The notes under the pieces: model-generated
The model's database searches: none
Told to the model about the DNA's origin: nothing
Seen by the model: only the letters and a program-made list of their open reading frames with translations
Shown here: positions 42,820-51,965 of the stretch, one piece after another
Position numbering within the stretch: the first letter of the stretch is position 1
Layout of the letters: the number at the start of each line of letters is the position of its first letter
Assembly (NCBI GenBank): GCA_016719165.1
Contig: JADKAJ010000007.1
Location: forward strand, 1 to 64,000
Origin: Chitinophagaceae bacterium
GTDB lineage: Bacteria; Bacteroidota; Bacteroidia; Chitinophagales; Chitinophagaceae
Length of the DNA stretch: 64,000 nt
Direction: 5' to 3'
Program-made: the position numbers and the translations under genes

Positions 42820-45800
42820 TTATCTTACATGCACTCTTCCTTCTGCCAGCTTCATTCCATTTACATCTCCAACCACCACATAATAAATTCCCCTGTTAGC
42901 TTTTTCGAGATTTACAGGTATCAATGTATAAGAACCAGCGACAGGGAACTTACGGTCAAATACAGTTGATCCTTTTGAATCAAAAATTATGATTCGCCTT
43001 TGTGTGCTGTTTCCACCATTGTTATAATACGAAACGGTAAAGTTGCCATCATTAGGACTTGGGAATATGAACAGTTTACTGCTAACAGCTGCATCGATAG
43101 TCACCACCTGTGAAAGGCTGGAGCAGAAAATACTGCTGGGCCAGGTTTCCTGTATTCTCACCTGGTAAGAGCCTGGATTAGCAACAGTTACAGGCAAGGT
43201 GTTGCCACTCACCGCAATGGGGTTATTATTTAATAGCCATGTTGTAACAAGTGTTCCTCCTGTTGAGGAAGTTGGTGTAGCCGTCAAGGTTGTAGTTTGT
43301 CCCGGTAATAAACTTGTCAGTGGCGCTGCGGTTAATCCTACTGCCGGCAGTTGACGAACAGTCAATATTGCAGCACCTGAAGCCACAGGAGTTGCACAAG
43401 TGACATTTGACAATAAACAACGGTACCTGTTGTTATTCATAACTACAATAACGCCTGTAGCCGTAAAAGTTGCAGCATTAGCCCCGGCAATATTCGTCCA
43501 GCTGGTACCACCATCAGTGCTTACCTGCCACTGATAAATGATTGACGGAACACTGTTCCCAGAAACGATAAAACTTGCATCACTTCCTGAACATACTTCA
43601 GCATTTGCCGGTGAAGAAGTAACAACGACCGGAGCATGAACAGTTAATGTTGCGGCAGCAGAATTAGCTGCAGGGGAACAAGTACCCGTAACCACACAAC
43701 GATACTGGTAGCCATTTAATCCAATAGTAGCTCCGGTTATAGTTAGTATACTTGTTGTTGCTCCGGCGTACTCTCCGCCATTATTAATATTTGCAAAGCC
43801 ACTTCCGGTATTTACCTGCCATTGATAATTGATACCCGTACCGGTAGCAGTTACACTAAATGATGTATTACCACCAACACAGATTGTCTGGTTTACAGGA
43901 CTACCTGTTATAGCCGGTAATGCATTTACAGTTAATGTTGCAGCATTGGATACACCCGGAGTTGTACAGGAGGGGTTTGATAATTGACATCGGTACTGAT
44001 AGCCACTCATAGCTGTTGTAGTGTTTGTAATGACCAGCGTAGCAGCAGTAGCACCAGTGTAAACACCTCCATTGCTGATATCAGTAAATCCGCTTCCTGT
44101 GTTAACCTGCCATTGATAAATAATACCTGTACCGCTTCCTGCTACAGTAAAGCTTGTGCTGGCACCGTCGCAAATTGTTTGGTTAACAGGTTGTGTGGTC
44201 ACACTAACGGCAGTAGCTACAGTCAGTAAGGCGCAGCCGGATGTTATGGTTGTCGGACCACAGATACCTGATACTTTACACCTGTACCCCGTGTTGTTCA
44301 TACCAGCAGTAACAGATGGTATGGTATAACAGGAAGAAGTAGCTCCTGCAATATTTGTCCAGGGACCGCCGCAACCGGCCGGACTTATTTCCCACTGGTA
44401 CGTAAGGCCTGCACCGGTAGCAGTAACACAAAACGTAGCACCACTGCCTGCACATAATGTAAGATCTGTTGGTTGGGCAGTTATTGAAACAATAGAGTTT
44501 ACTGTTAATACAGCAGCATTTGAATTAGTGCTACCGCATTGATTACTTGCCACACAGCGATACTGGTTATTATTTAATCCTGTCGTTACACCAGTGATAG
44601 TATAAGAAGAAGTTGTTTGACCGGATACATTCGACCAGGTGCCGCCACCATTAGTGCTCACCTGCCATTGGTAAGTTCCGGTTGCCACTACATTAAAGGT
44701 TACGTTGGCACCTTCACAAACTGTTTGGCTTAAAGGTTGGGTAGTGATTGCTGGCCCGCTTCCGGCCGTTATTGTATATGTAAGATCTCTTGTTTGGTTG
44801 GTAGCGCCTGTTGCAGTACCTGTCACTGTGATTACATAGGAACCTGAGGCCAGTGTATTTGTACCGTTTAATGTAATAGTTGATGAACTACCCGGATTAA
44901 CAGGATTTGGGGAAAAACTAACTGTTGTACCAACAGGATTACCTGTAGCTGACAATGTAATAGGATTTAAAAACCCTCCATTAGAAATTGTTCCTAATGA
45001 AATAGCCATACTTGCTGGCGCAGGACAGGCTGCAGAAGCAGGTGCTGGAGAAGTGAACGTAAATCCGGAAGGTAGTGCTGATGAAACTGTTGCCGTCCAG
45101 ATACCTCTGCCATGAGTACCAGCTACAATCGTACGATCGGAAGAACGATATTTAATCATATCTGTTCTGACATTAGGAAAAGTAGCATTGGCATTCCATA
45201 CTGTACCTGAACCATTAATAAGATCCGTTTCCCATACACCGGTTTCAGTTGCAATAAATGCCTTTGCATTATCATCGGGGTGAAATAATGCCCAGCGTAC
45301 CGGCATATTGGGAAGGTTTCCGTCAATACCAGTCCAGGAAGTTCCGCCATTGGTTGACACCCAAACATTCATTACATTATAATTAGAATAACAAGCTATC
45401 AGGTTCTGATCAGAGGACCCCGTCACCACACAGTTTACATAGCCTGTTGCACCAGCAGGTGTTATATTAGCTTCAATTGGAGTAGCACCATTAGCATCAT
45501 CAACCCGCACTACTCTTCCATTACCTGTTCCAAAGTAAACCCTGTTAGCAGTATAAGGTGAAGCATGAACTGCAGATACGTTTTGTCCTGCAAATTCCCC
45601 AATTGAGATTATACTGGTAGAACTGCCTGTTTGCGGATCATTCCATCGAAAGTAAGTACCCCCTGAATTACAAGCATAGATAATATTAGCATTGTTGTCA
45701 TAGTCCCATGGATTAATAAACCGCCCGGTTGAAGAATTAACAGGTGTACTCCAGTTGGCGCCACCATTAGTACTTCTTCTGTACACATTATTGACATAAG

Positions 45801-47373
45801 AACCGAACTGGAACTGAGGTTCATTTTGATCGATAGCCACGAAACCACCGTCACCGCCCGTTACTTCCACTGATGCTCCAAGTCCGGCGTTGGCCAACTG
45901 ATGTACACCATTATCCTGTGTACCTCCGATAAAATAGTTGGTAGTGGTGGGGTGTATAGCCACTGAATAAAATTGTTTCAATCTCAAACCCACGTTCCTG
46001 TCACGTATTGTAATGCCCTTGTCAGCAGAAAAATGCATACCACCATCACTTGCAAACAACAACTTATTTCCTCCATCCCACCACTGAACATCATGCTGAT
46101 CAGCATGTACATATTGACCGGAGGTACCCACCCAACCAGAAATTCTTGCCCAGGTATCACCACCATTAATAGTTTTAGCACAATCAATGCCGCCAATGAT
46201 ACATTCATCAGGATTTGCAGGATTTATGCGAACAGAAAGATCATACCAACCCTGGGTATTGGTAAATGCAGCCCCGGTAACCGTAGTTGGAGGTATCCCT
46301 GCTGTTGCAACCCAGTTTACACCCCCATCTGTTGATTTGTAGACATTGGTAACCTGCCCGGAATTATTACAGGGCAAGGAATAAAGTATATCACCGCTGA
46401 CTGCAATTTCTGCCCTGTTATTAAATGAAGGAAAAGCTGTAGCCGGCGCATTCCAACCAGCACCAGTAGTTACTGTAGCCGGAACATCAGTATAGCGATA
46501 GAATTGTGCTGAATTAATTCCTGTAACCATATGAAGCCGTGCGGCAGTAGCCGTAGAACTTATTTCCAGGTCACAAATCCTGTTACCCACACCAGAAGGT
46601 GTAATATCTGTCCATGACGATCCGCCGTCAACAGATCTCAGCAATCCGTTACCACGGGTAGCCAAGTAAACATTTCCCTGGAAGTCACAAAGAATTCTGG
46701 TACAGGCGGTATAAGCACTGGTACTGGAAAGAAAATTCCAGGAAGCTCCACCATCTGTGCTTTTAAAAACACCTACACCTTGAACCGCGTCAAAATTAAA
46801 ATATGACTCACCCGTACAGAAATACATTGTGTTTTGAAAACCGGGCCTTGGATCCTGGCAAATGGCTGCAATAGCGAGGTTACTTAAAAAATCTGTTACC
46901 GGAATCCAGTTAGCCGGGGATGTTGTTATATCAGTGGTTTTCCATAAACCTCCATCTACACCACCCACAAATACAGTTTTTTTTGTTGGATCTAATGAAT
47001 CGATCATCACAGCTCTTATTCTTCCTGATGTCACTCCCCCGTTAGCCCTGGAATTTCCATTCGATGGGCCTACAACATCACTATCCGGACCTCTTTCCGT
47101 CCAGGCTAATGCCCCTATGGCATTATTTCTCGAAAACTCTTTGGCCTGTTTAGTTTGTTCAATGGCCAATAACAGTTTATTCCAGGGAACTTTTCCTGTA
47201 GCAGGATCCTTGGTACGTTCTATCTCCCAAGCAGCTCTTTGCTCCGGGCCACTATATTCACCACCCTCTTCCTGGTCGGATACTTTGTTTTTTGTACCAC
47301 AGCCAACAGACAATAAAAGACTGCCTGTTGCCAGTAAAAGGCTCAGCAATGGTAAAGAATAAAATTTCTTCAT
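42820..47373 (-). CDS. large exported beta-propeller / Ig-repeat protein with T9SS sorting tail
   Basis: 1517 to 1519 residues, taking the ATG at 47373 (MKKFYSLPLLSLLLATGSLL). An upstream ATG at 47418 would put 15 charged residues before the signal. The N-terminal 800 residues form sortilin/BNR-like propeller blades (FKSTDGGASWNFL, YKSTDGGVNWVATAG, RRSTNGGANWSTP, WVSTNGGTSWTG). Then come about five Ig-like repeats of roughly 80 residues, each starting like TTQPVNQTICDGASTSF. The C-terminus (SKLFIFPSPNDGNFTVSYYN to LAEGRVHVR) is a type A T9SS sorting domain. It should be a cell-surface or secreted adhesin or glycan-active protein. The signal ends in SVGCGTK, a weak lipobox. Confidence 0.86.
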   Translation of the reverse strand: MKKFYSLPLLSLLLATGSLLLSVGCGTKNKVSDQEEGGEYSGPEQRAAWEIERTKDPATGKVPWNKLLLAIEQTKQAKEFSRNNAIGALAWTERGPDSDVVGPSNGNSRANGGVTSGRIRAVMIDSLDPTKKTVFVGGVDGGLWKTTDITTSPANWIPVTDFLSNLAIAAICQDPRPGFQNTMYFCTGESYFNFDAVQGVGVFKSTDGGASWNFLSSTSAYTACTRILCDFQGNVYLATRGNGLLRSVDGGSSWTDITPSGVGNRICDLEISSTATAARLHMVTGINSAQFYRYTDVPATVTTGAGWNAPATAFPSFNNRAEIAVSGDILYSLPCNNSGQVTNVYKSTDGGVNWVATAGIPPTTVTGAAFTNTQGWYDLSVRINPANPDECIIGGIDCAKTINGGDTWARISGWVGTSGQYVHADQHDVQWWDGGNKLLFASDGGMHFSADKGITIRDRNVGLRLKQFYSVAIHPTTTNYFIGGTQDNGVHQLANAGLGASVEVTGGDGGFVAIDQNEPQFQFGSYVNNVYRRSTNGGANWSTPVNSSTGRFINPWDYDNNANIIYACNSGGTYFRWNDPQTGSSTSIISIGEFAGQNVSAVHASPYTANRVYFGTGNGRVVRVDDANGATPIEANITPAGATGYVNCVVTGSSDQNLIACYSNYNVMNVWVSTNGGTSWTGIDGNLPNMPVRWALFHPDDNAKAFIATETGVWETDLINGSGTVWNANATFPNVRTDMIKYRSSDRTIVAGTHGRGIWTATVSSALPSGFTFTSPAPASAACPAPASMAISLGTISNGGFLNPITLSATGNPVGTTVSFSPNPVNPGSSSTITLNGTNTLASGSYVITVTGTATGATNQTRDLTYTITAGSGPAITTQPLSQTVCEGANVTFNVVATGTYQWQVSTNGGGTWSNVSGQTTSSYTITGVTTGLNNNQYRCVASNQCGSTNSNAAVLTVNSIVSITAQPTDLTLCAGSGATFCVTATGAGLTYQWEISPAGCGGPWTNIAGATSSCYTIPSVTAGMNNTGYRCKVSGICGPTTITSGCALLTVATAVSVTTQPVNQTICDGASTSFTVAGSGTGIIYQWQVNTGSGFTDISNGGVYTGATAATLVITNTTTAMSGYQYRCQLSNPSCTTPGVSNAATLTVNALPAITGSPVNQTICVGGNTSFSVTATGTGINYQWQVNTGSGFANINNGGEYAGATTSILTITGATIGLNGYQYRCVVTGTCSPAANSAAATLTVHAPVVVTSSPANAEVCSGSDASFIVSGNSVPSIIYQWQVSTDGGTSWTNIAGANAATFTATGVIVVMNNNRYRCLLSNVTCATPVASGAAILTVRQLPAVGLTAAPLTSLLPGQTTTLTATPTSSTGGTLVTTWLLNNNPIAVSGNTLPVTVANPGSYQVRIQETWPSSIFCSSLSQVVTIDAAVSSKLFIFPSPNDGNFTVSYYNNGGNSTQRRIIIFDSKGSTVFDRKFPVAGSYTLIPVNLEKANRGIYYVVVGDVNGMKLAEGRVHVR

Positions 47374-47493
47374 AATGCGAGAATTGCTTTTTTGTTTTTT
47401 TGAAAATAAACGACACAAGGTAGGTAAACCTGCTAAATATTGCTGTAGAAGAAAATCGGATTACTGATGATCTCAGAAAGTTATTTACCTTAA

Positions 47494-47877
47494 TCAACTA
47501 TTTACGGCAATCATACTTATTTCTACGTTCACAAACTTAGGAAGGGCCGATACCTGAACCGTTTCCCTGGCCGGAAAATCGCCCTTGAAATACTTACCAT
47601 AGGCTTCATTAATAACGCCAAATTGTTGCATATCGGTGATGAAAATGGTTGTCTTCACTACATGACCGAAATCCATACCCGCCTCCTGCAAAATGGCTTT
47701 CAGGTTATGCATCACCTGGTGAGTTTCTTCCTGTATATCTTTATTTTTCAAATCACCGGTGGTGGGGTCGATGCAAATCTGACCGGAAATAAAAAGCATA
47801 TTGCCGGTTAATACCGCCTGGTTGTACGGACCGATTGGCGCTGGAGCACTGGTTGTTTTGATGATAGTTTTACCCAT
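47494..47877 (-). CDS. ridA: RidA-family enamine/imine deaminase
   Basis: 127-residue RidA (YjgF/YER057c/UK114) protein. Family residues are GPYNQAVLTGNMLFISGQI, the active Arg104 in FPARETVQVSALP and closing VEISMIAV. It hydrolyses reactive 2-aminoacrylate and related imines formed by PLP enzymes, protecting metabolism. Full length for the family. Divergent from the 3HCDH-like/tsaB pair. Confidence 0.94.
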   Translation of the reverse strand: MGKTIIKTTSAPAPIGPYNQAVLTGNMLFISGQICIDPTTGDLKNKDIQEETHQVMHNLKAILQEAGMDFGHVVKTTIFITDMQQFGVINEAYGKYFKGDFPARETVQVSALPKFVNVEISMIAVNS

Positions 47878-47945
47878 AAGTAATAATTATAAAATTCAAT
47901 AGAACGAATTTAGCTTTATACGTTTTCTTTGCAAAAAATAGTATT

Positions 47946-48563
47946 ATGACTATCGCAGTTGTGGCCAGCGAAGCTTTCAAGGAAGAATTGCTGGCGCAAG
48001 GCTTAAAAAGTGATATAAAGGCAGAATGGTTAAACAAACCTGCAAATGTTCCCGGAGCAGCATGTTATATTGACCTTTTGTTCAGTTCAGGCCATTCTGA
48101 GGAATTGCTGAAGCTTCAACCGGCATTGATCATTGTCAATTCCGTTCCTGATACAACAGCCAGCCTTCCCGAAAATTTTATCCGGATCAATGGATGGAAC
48201 ACTTTTTTAAAAAGACCTATCGTAGAAGCAGCTTGTTCTGATATTCCGGCCAGAATAAAAGCGGAAGAAATTTTTGCTGCGTTCAACAAAACAATAGAAT
48301 GGGTACCAGATATACCAGGTTTTATTACACCCAGAGTAGTTGCCACTGTTATCAATGAAGCTTATTTTACACTGGAAGAAAAAGTAAGCAGTAAAGAAGA
48401 AATTGATATTGCGATGAAACTGGGCACCAACTATCCATACGGACCCTTCGAATGGAGTAAAAAAATAGGCCTAAAAAAAATATTTGATCTATTAACCTTA
48501 TTGGCAAAAACAAATACCCGGTACGAACCTTCTCCCTTACTAAAAAAAGAAGCACTCTTATAA
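47946..48563 (+). CDS. 3-hydroxyacyl-CoA dehydrogenase-like protein with a degenerate NAD domain
   Basis: 205-residue protein. The C-terminal 90 residues match the 3HCDH C-terminal helical domain (DIPGFITPRVVATVINEAYF, MKLGTNYPYGPFEWSKKIGL). The N-terminal part is a shortened Rossmann-like half (TIAVVASEAFKEELLAQGL) with no GxGxxG. The place of the catalytic His reads RINGWNTFLKRPIVEA instead of the usual HFFNP. It is thus probably not a working dehydrogenase. It ends one base before the tsaB start codon, and the constant pairing suggests a shared transcript rather than a metabolic link. It may bind acyl-CoA. Confidence 0.75.
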   Translation: MTIAVVASEAFKEELLAQGLKSDIKAEWLNKPANVPGAACYIDLLFSSGHSEELLKLQPALIIVNSVPDTTASLPENFIRINGWNTFLKRPIVEAACSDIPARIKAEEIFAAFNKTIEWVPDIPGFITPRVVATVINEAYFTLEEKVSSKEEIDIAMKLGTNYPYGPFEWSKKIGLKKIFDLLTLLAKTNTRYEPSPLLKKEALL

Positions 48564-49232
48564 ATGGCTCTTATTTTAAATATTGACACTTCGCTTGATA
48601 CAGCATCGGTTTGCCTTGGAAACAATGATGGAGTTTTACAGGTGGCAACTAACGATAATCAAAAAGACCATGCTGCCTGGATTCATACTGCAATCAATAA
48701 ATTGCTGAAAGAAACAGGCTTTCCGTTAAAAAGTCTTGAAGCCATTGCAGTTAGTATAGGACCCGGTTCTTATACCGGGCTCAGAATAGGTCTGTCTTCA
48801 GCCAAAGGCTTGTGCTATGCCCTTGATATCCCACTAATAACAATCAGTACATTAAAAATGATCGCAGCTGCCGTTAAACAAAAAGCAACCGATCTTATTT
48901 GCCCGATGGTAGATGCAAGAAGAATGGAAGTGTTTACTGGCTTGTACAATAAAGACCTGCTTGAAATTTCGGCAGCCCGGGCTTTAATTATTGATGAAAC
49001 CAGTTTCGATACATTTCTTTCCAGCCATAAAATTCTTTTTTGCGGTAATGGCAGCAAAAAGCTGCAAAATATTCTTTCCTCTCCAAATGCCAGCTTCATT
49101 GAAACTATTCCAAATGCCTCAGAGCTTTCCGATTTGTCACAGAATTGTTATATAAACAAACAATTTGCAAATCTTGCCTATTCAGAGCCTTTATACATAA
49201 AAGAATTTTATACTCCCGGCCGAAAGGATTAA
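48564..49232 (+). CDS. tsaB: tRNA threonylcarbamoyladenosine biosynthesis protein TsaB
   Basis: 222-residue TsaB: LILNIDTSLDTASVCLG, the signature SIGPGSYTGLRIGLSSAKG, PMVDARRMEVFTGLY and the YSEPLYIKEFYTPG end. It is an ASKHA-fold partner of TsaD and TsaE needed for the t6A37 modification of tRNAs reading ANN codons. Its ATG follows the preceding stop directly (TAAATG), indicating coupled translation. Confidence 0.95.
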   Translation: MALILNIDTSLDTASVCLGNNDGVLQVATNDNQKDHAAWIHTAINKLLKETGFPLKSLEAIAVSIGPGSYTGLRIGLSSAKGLCYALDIPLITISTLKMIAAAVKQKATDLICPMVDARRMEVFTGLYNKDLLEISAARALIIDETSFDTFLSSHKILFCGNGSKKLQNILSSPNASFIETIPNASELSDLSQNCYINKQFANLAYSEPLYIKEFYTPGRKD

Positions 49233-49259
49233 CTGAAAAATTCGTCTTATTAACAATTA

Positions 49260-49294
49260 TTTGGACAAACCCGGTTTGTACAAGGGTATTTTTG
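49260..49294 (+). promoter_or_regulatory. arsR promoter with palindromic operator between -33 and -7 boxes
   Basis: TTTG (49260-49263) and a perfect -7 box TATTTTTG (49287-49294) enclose the palindrome ACAAACC-C-GGTTTGT (49265-49279). The spacer of 23 bases is slightly long. Position and symmetry fit autorepression by the ArsR protein encoded 39 bases downstream. Confidence 0.6.
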
Positions 49295-49332
49295 TTCCTT
49301 CTTTTTTCATTAACCTATACAGATTCTGAATT

Positions 49333-49671
49333 ATGAGTAATTATTCAATGACACTTACTGACCCGAAAGAAAACGGGGTTCTGCTGAAAGTCGACTTACT
49401 GGAAGTAAAAAAAGCTGCATTGGTCCTAAGAGCCCTTAATCATAAGCTACGTCAGCAAATATTGAAGCTGATTGATGAAAGTGGCAAAATGACTGTGACT
49501 GAGCTATATGTGAAACTCAGGTTGGAACAATCAGTTGCATCCCAGCATTTGGCTATTTTACGCAAAGCCGGATTTGTAAAAACAGAAAGAGATGGCAAGT
49601 TCATTTATTATTCTGTGAATATCAACCGCATACATGAATTAAACCGATTCGTTGGTGAATTACTCAACTGA
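49333..49671 (+). CDS. ArsR-family winged-helix transcription regulator
   Basis: 112-residue ArsR/SmtB-type repressor: RALNHKLRQQILKLIDESG, recognition helix LRLEQSVASQHLAILRKAGF and wing VKTERDGKFIYYSVN. It contains no cysteine at all, so thiol, persulfide or Cys-metal sensing as in SqrR/BigR or ArsR is excluded. A strong terminator separates it from the persulfide dioxygenase gene. The inducer is unknown. A candidate operator lies in its own promoter. Confidence 0.9.
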   Translation: MSNYSMTLTDPKENGVLLKVDLLEVKKAALVLRALNHKLRQQILKLIDESGKMTVTELYVKLRLEQSVASQHLAILRKAGFVKTERDGKFIYYSVNINRIHELNRFVGELLN

Positions 49672-49693
49672 TTTATAATTTATTTAGATAAGC

Positions 49694-49729
49694 AGCCCCG
49701 TTTACTTAACACTAAACGGGGCTTTTTTT
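49694..49729 (+). terminator. intrinsic terminator after arsR
   Basis: 11-bp stem AGCCCCGTTTA / TAAACGGGGCT with an 8-base loop, followed by seven T. Confidence 0.92.
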
Positions 49730-49743
49730 AATAGGTAATAAAT

Positions 49744-49751
49744 TATTTTTG
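49744..49751 (+). promoter_or_regulatory. -7 box of the CstB-like gene
   Basis: TATTTTTG matches TAnnTTTG exactly, 33 bases before the ATG. The -33 position falls in the T-run of the preceding terminator. Confidence 0.45.
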
Positions 49752-49784
49752 CCCGGTTACTGAAAACAAACAAAAACCAGACAT

Positions 49785-51194
49785 ATGTTTATCAAACAAT
49801 TATATACTGGCTGCCTGAGTGAGGCTGCCTATTATATTGAAAGTAATGGTGAAGCAGCTGTTATTGATCCCCTCCGTGATATAGATGCTTATCTTGAATT
49901 GGCTACTGAAAGAAAAGCCAGCATTAAATATATTTTTGAAACCCATTTTCATGCTGATTTTGTGAGTGGTCACCTGGACCTTGGAAAAGCAACCGGTGCA
50001 CCAATTGTTTATGGACCCGGCACCCTCACAAAATTTCCTGTTCATGTTGCCAGGGATGGTGAAACCTTCACAATAGGAAAACTTGCCATAGAAGTACTGC
50101 ATACTCCCGGACACACACTGGAATCAACTTGTTTTTTACTCAAAGATGAAAACGGGAAGGATCATTGCGTTTTTACCGGTGATACTTTGTTTGTTGGTGA
50201 TGTGGGCCGACCTGATCTTGCACAAAAAGGTACTGAAATAACAATGACTGATCTCGCTGGTATGATGTATGATAGTATCCACAAAAAATTATTCCCGTTG
50301 GCAAATAATGTAATTGTTTATCCAGCCCACGGTCCGGGTAGTTCCTGCGGAAAAAATCTGGGCCCGAACACTCACAGCACTATTGGTGAAGAAAAACAAT
50401 TTAACTATCCAATGAAAGCTGAAACAAAAGAAGACTTTATCAAACAGGTTACAGATGGAATAGCTCCCCCGCCATCCTATTTTCCGATTAATGCTAAAAT
50501 AAATAAAGAAGGATATGATAGTCTCGGCGACATACTCTTAGCGGGAATGAAAACGTTGTCCATTGATGAATTCAAACAGCTTATCAGTAATGATGTGATT
50601 GTGCTGGACACCCGGCCTGCAGGTACGTTCACCCAAGGTTTTGTACCTGGCTCAATAAGCATTGGCCTGGAAGGACGATTTGCAGAATGGGCCGGTAGTC
50701 TTCTCCCTTTTAATGTGTCCATTGTTTTAGTTACAGAACCCGGAAAAGAAAAAGAAACGATCATCCGGTTAGCCAGGGTTGGTTTTGAAAAAATCAAAGG
50801 CTACCTGGATGGTGGATATGAGGCCTGGAAAAATGCCGGTGAACCCATAGACATGATCATTGATATAGAAGCTGATGAACTAATGATGGATATCCCTCAT
50901 GATCAGAACCTGGTTGTAATTGATGTACGTCGTGAAACCGAATTTGCAGACGGGCATTTAAAAGATGCAGTAAATATCCCTTTAATTGAAATGACCGATC
51001 CCGGCAACCTTGCCAACCTGGAAGAAACCCAAAACCTGTATATACATTGCGCCGCAGGCTACCGCAGTGTGATTGCATCCTCCTTATTAAAAAGGCAGGG
51101 CATACACAATCTCAGAAACATAGCAGGCGGATGGGAGAAAATTAAAGAACAGGAAAAAGCTGAGATAATAAAGGAAACCAGTGTGCTGAACTAA
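49785..51194 (+). CDS. CstB-like persulfide dioxygenase-rhodanese fusion
   Basis: 469-residue cytoplasmic protein. An ETHE1-type MBL domain comes first: FETHFHADFVSGHLDL with His54, His56, Asp58 and His63, LHTPGHTLESTCFLL, FTGDTLFVGDVGRPDLAQ and VYPAHGPGSSCGKNLG. Two rhodanese folds follow. The first lacks the catalytic cysteine (VLVTEPGKEKET); the second has Cys422 in LYIHCAAGYRSVIASSLL. This is the layout of CstB, which oxidises low-molecular-weight persulfides with mononuclear iron and moves sulfur with the rhodanese. It serves hydrogen sulfide detoxification. It has its own -7 box. A bidirectional terminator follows. Confidence 0.9.
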   Translation: MFIKQLYTGCLSEAAYYIESNGEAAVIDPLRDIDAYLELATERKASIKYIFETHFHADFVSGHLDLGKATGAPIVYGPGTLTKFPVHVARDGETFTIGKLAIEVLHTPGHTLESTCFLLKDENGKDHCVFTGDTLFVGDVGRPDLAQKGTEITMTDLAGMMYDSIHKKLFPLANNVIVYPAHGPGSSCGKNLGPNTHSTIGEEKQFNYPMKAETKEDFIKQVTDGIAPPPSYFPINAKINKEGYDSLGDILLAGMKTLSIDEFKQLISNDVIVLDTRPAGTFTQGFVPGSISIGLEGRFAEWAGSLLPFNVSIVLVTEPGKEKETIIRLARVGFEKIKGYLDGGYEAWKNAGEPIDMIIDIEADELMMDIPHDQNLVVIDVRRETEFADGHLKDAVNIPLIEMTDPGNLANLEETQNLYIHCAAGYRSVIASSLLKRQGIHNLRNIAGGWEKIKEQEKAEIIKETSVLN

Positions 51195-51210
51195 TGATTA
51201 CTTCGATTAA

Positions 51211-51244
51211 AAAGCCCTGTTATCATAAAAAATAACAGGGCTTT
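51211..51244. terminator. bidirectional terminator between convergent genes
   Basis: 13-bp perfect stem AAAGCCCTGTTAT / ATAACAGGGCTTT with an 8-base loop; T-rich on both sides. Confidence 0.85.
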
Positions 51245-51257
51245 ACTATTTTAAAAC

Positions 51258-51965
51258 TTACATTTTAGATTTAATCCAGTCATTCAAAGCCGGGGAACTC
51301 TCACAACTGATGATCACCGCATATCTTGGCTTATCTCCATTATGTACACCCACATGCCATAATCTTTGTGAATCCACTACAAAATGTGCTCCTTTAGGCA
51401 TAGGCACCCTTGCTTCTGATTCTTTAATTGGCAGATTATTTTCATCGCTATCATACAAAAGCATGTAACTATCCGGGTTATCGGTCAGTTCAATCCACAT
51501 TCTTACCACCCAGCCTTCATCTTCAGGATTAAGGCGATTGTTATCATCCCGATGAACGGAACGGAGAGCCTGGTCATGATTCTGTGGCTCCAGTTTAATG
51601 ATACGAACCCTTCCGAAATTGGCAGGAATAGATTTAATATAAGCCATCAGATTAGGACATAACTCAGCGTTGGGAGTAAAAATGGCATCTTTATCTGTCT
51701 TCCCGTTTTCCCAAAATCCCTTACACTCATTGGTACCATCACAGGAAGCCAGTGGTGCAAAGTTGGTATCGCCGCCACTTTTCCAGTCCATATAAGCAAG
51801 GTTTTCCCACTCAGCGGTGGGGATATGACTGATGTCTAATGTTTTCATTATTACATACCCTTTTTCTTCCATAACAGGCATGCGGTAATGAGAAGTTTTT
51901 AATGGGATTTTTACAGACCAGTGTTCACTGTGTGGCCAGAAAATTACAGGAGCTGAAGCTGACAT
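51258..51965 (-). CDS. 2-oxoglutarate/Fe(II) oxygenase-like protein
   Basis: 235-residue protein with a double-stranded beta-helix oxygenase signature: H-x-D in ALRSVHRDDNNRLNPEDEG, the distal His in QRLWHVGVHNGD and the 2OG-binding Arg in KPRYAVIISCES. MWIELTDNPDSYMLLYDSDE lies between. It resembles the aspartyl/asparaginyl beta-hydroxylase branch, but the exact family is uncertain and the substrate unknown. No signal peptide. Closed by the shared terminator. Confidence 0.72.
   Translation of the reverse strand: MSASAPVIFWPHSEHWSVKIPLKTSHYRMPVMEEKGYVIMKTLDISHIPTAEWENLAYMDWKSGGDTNFAPLASCDGTNECKGFWENGKTDKDAIFTPNAELCPNLMAYIKSIPANFGRVRIIKLEPQNHDQALRSVHRDDNNRLNPEDEGWVVRMWIELTDNPDSYMLLYDSDENNLPIKESEARVPMPKGAHFVVDSQRLWHVGVHNGDKPRYAVIISCESSPALNDWIKSKM

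Noticed and set aside
46862..47362. Plus-strand open frame of 166 codons opposite the T9SS protein
   Set aside because: Low-complexity translation, antisense to a clear signal peptide and propeller region.
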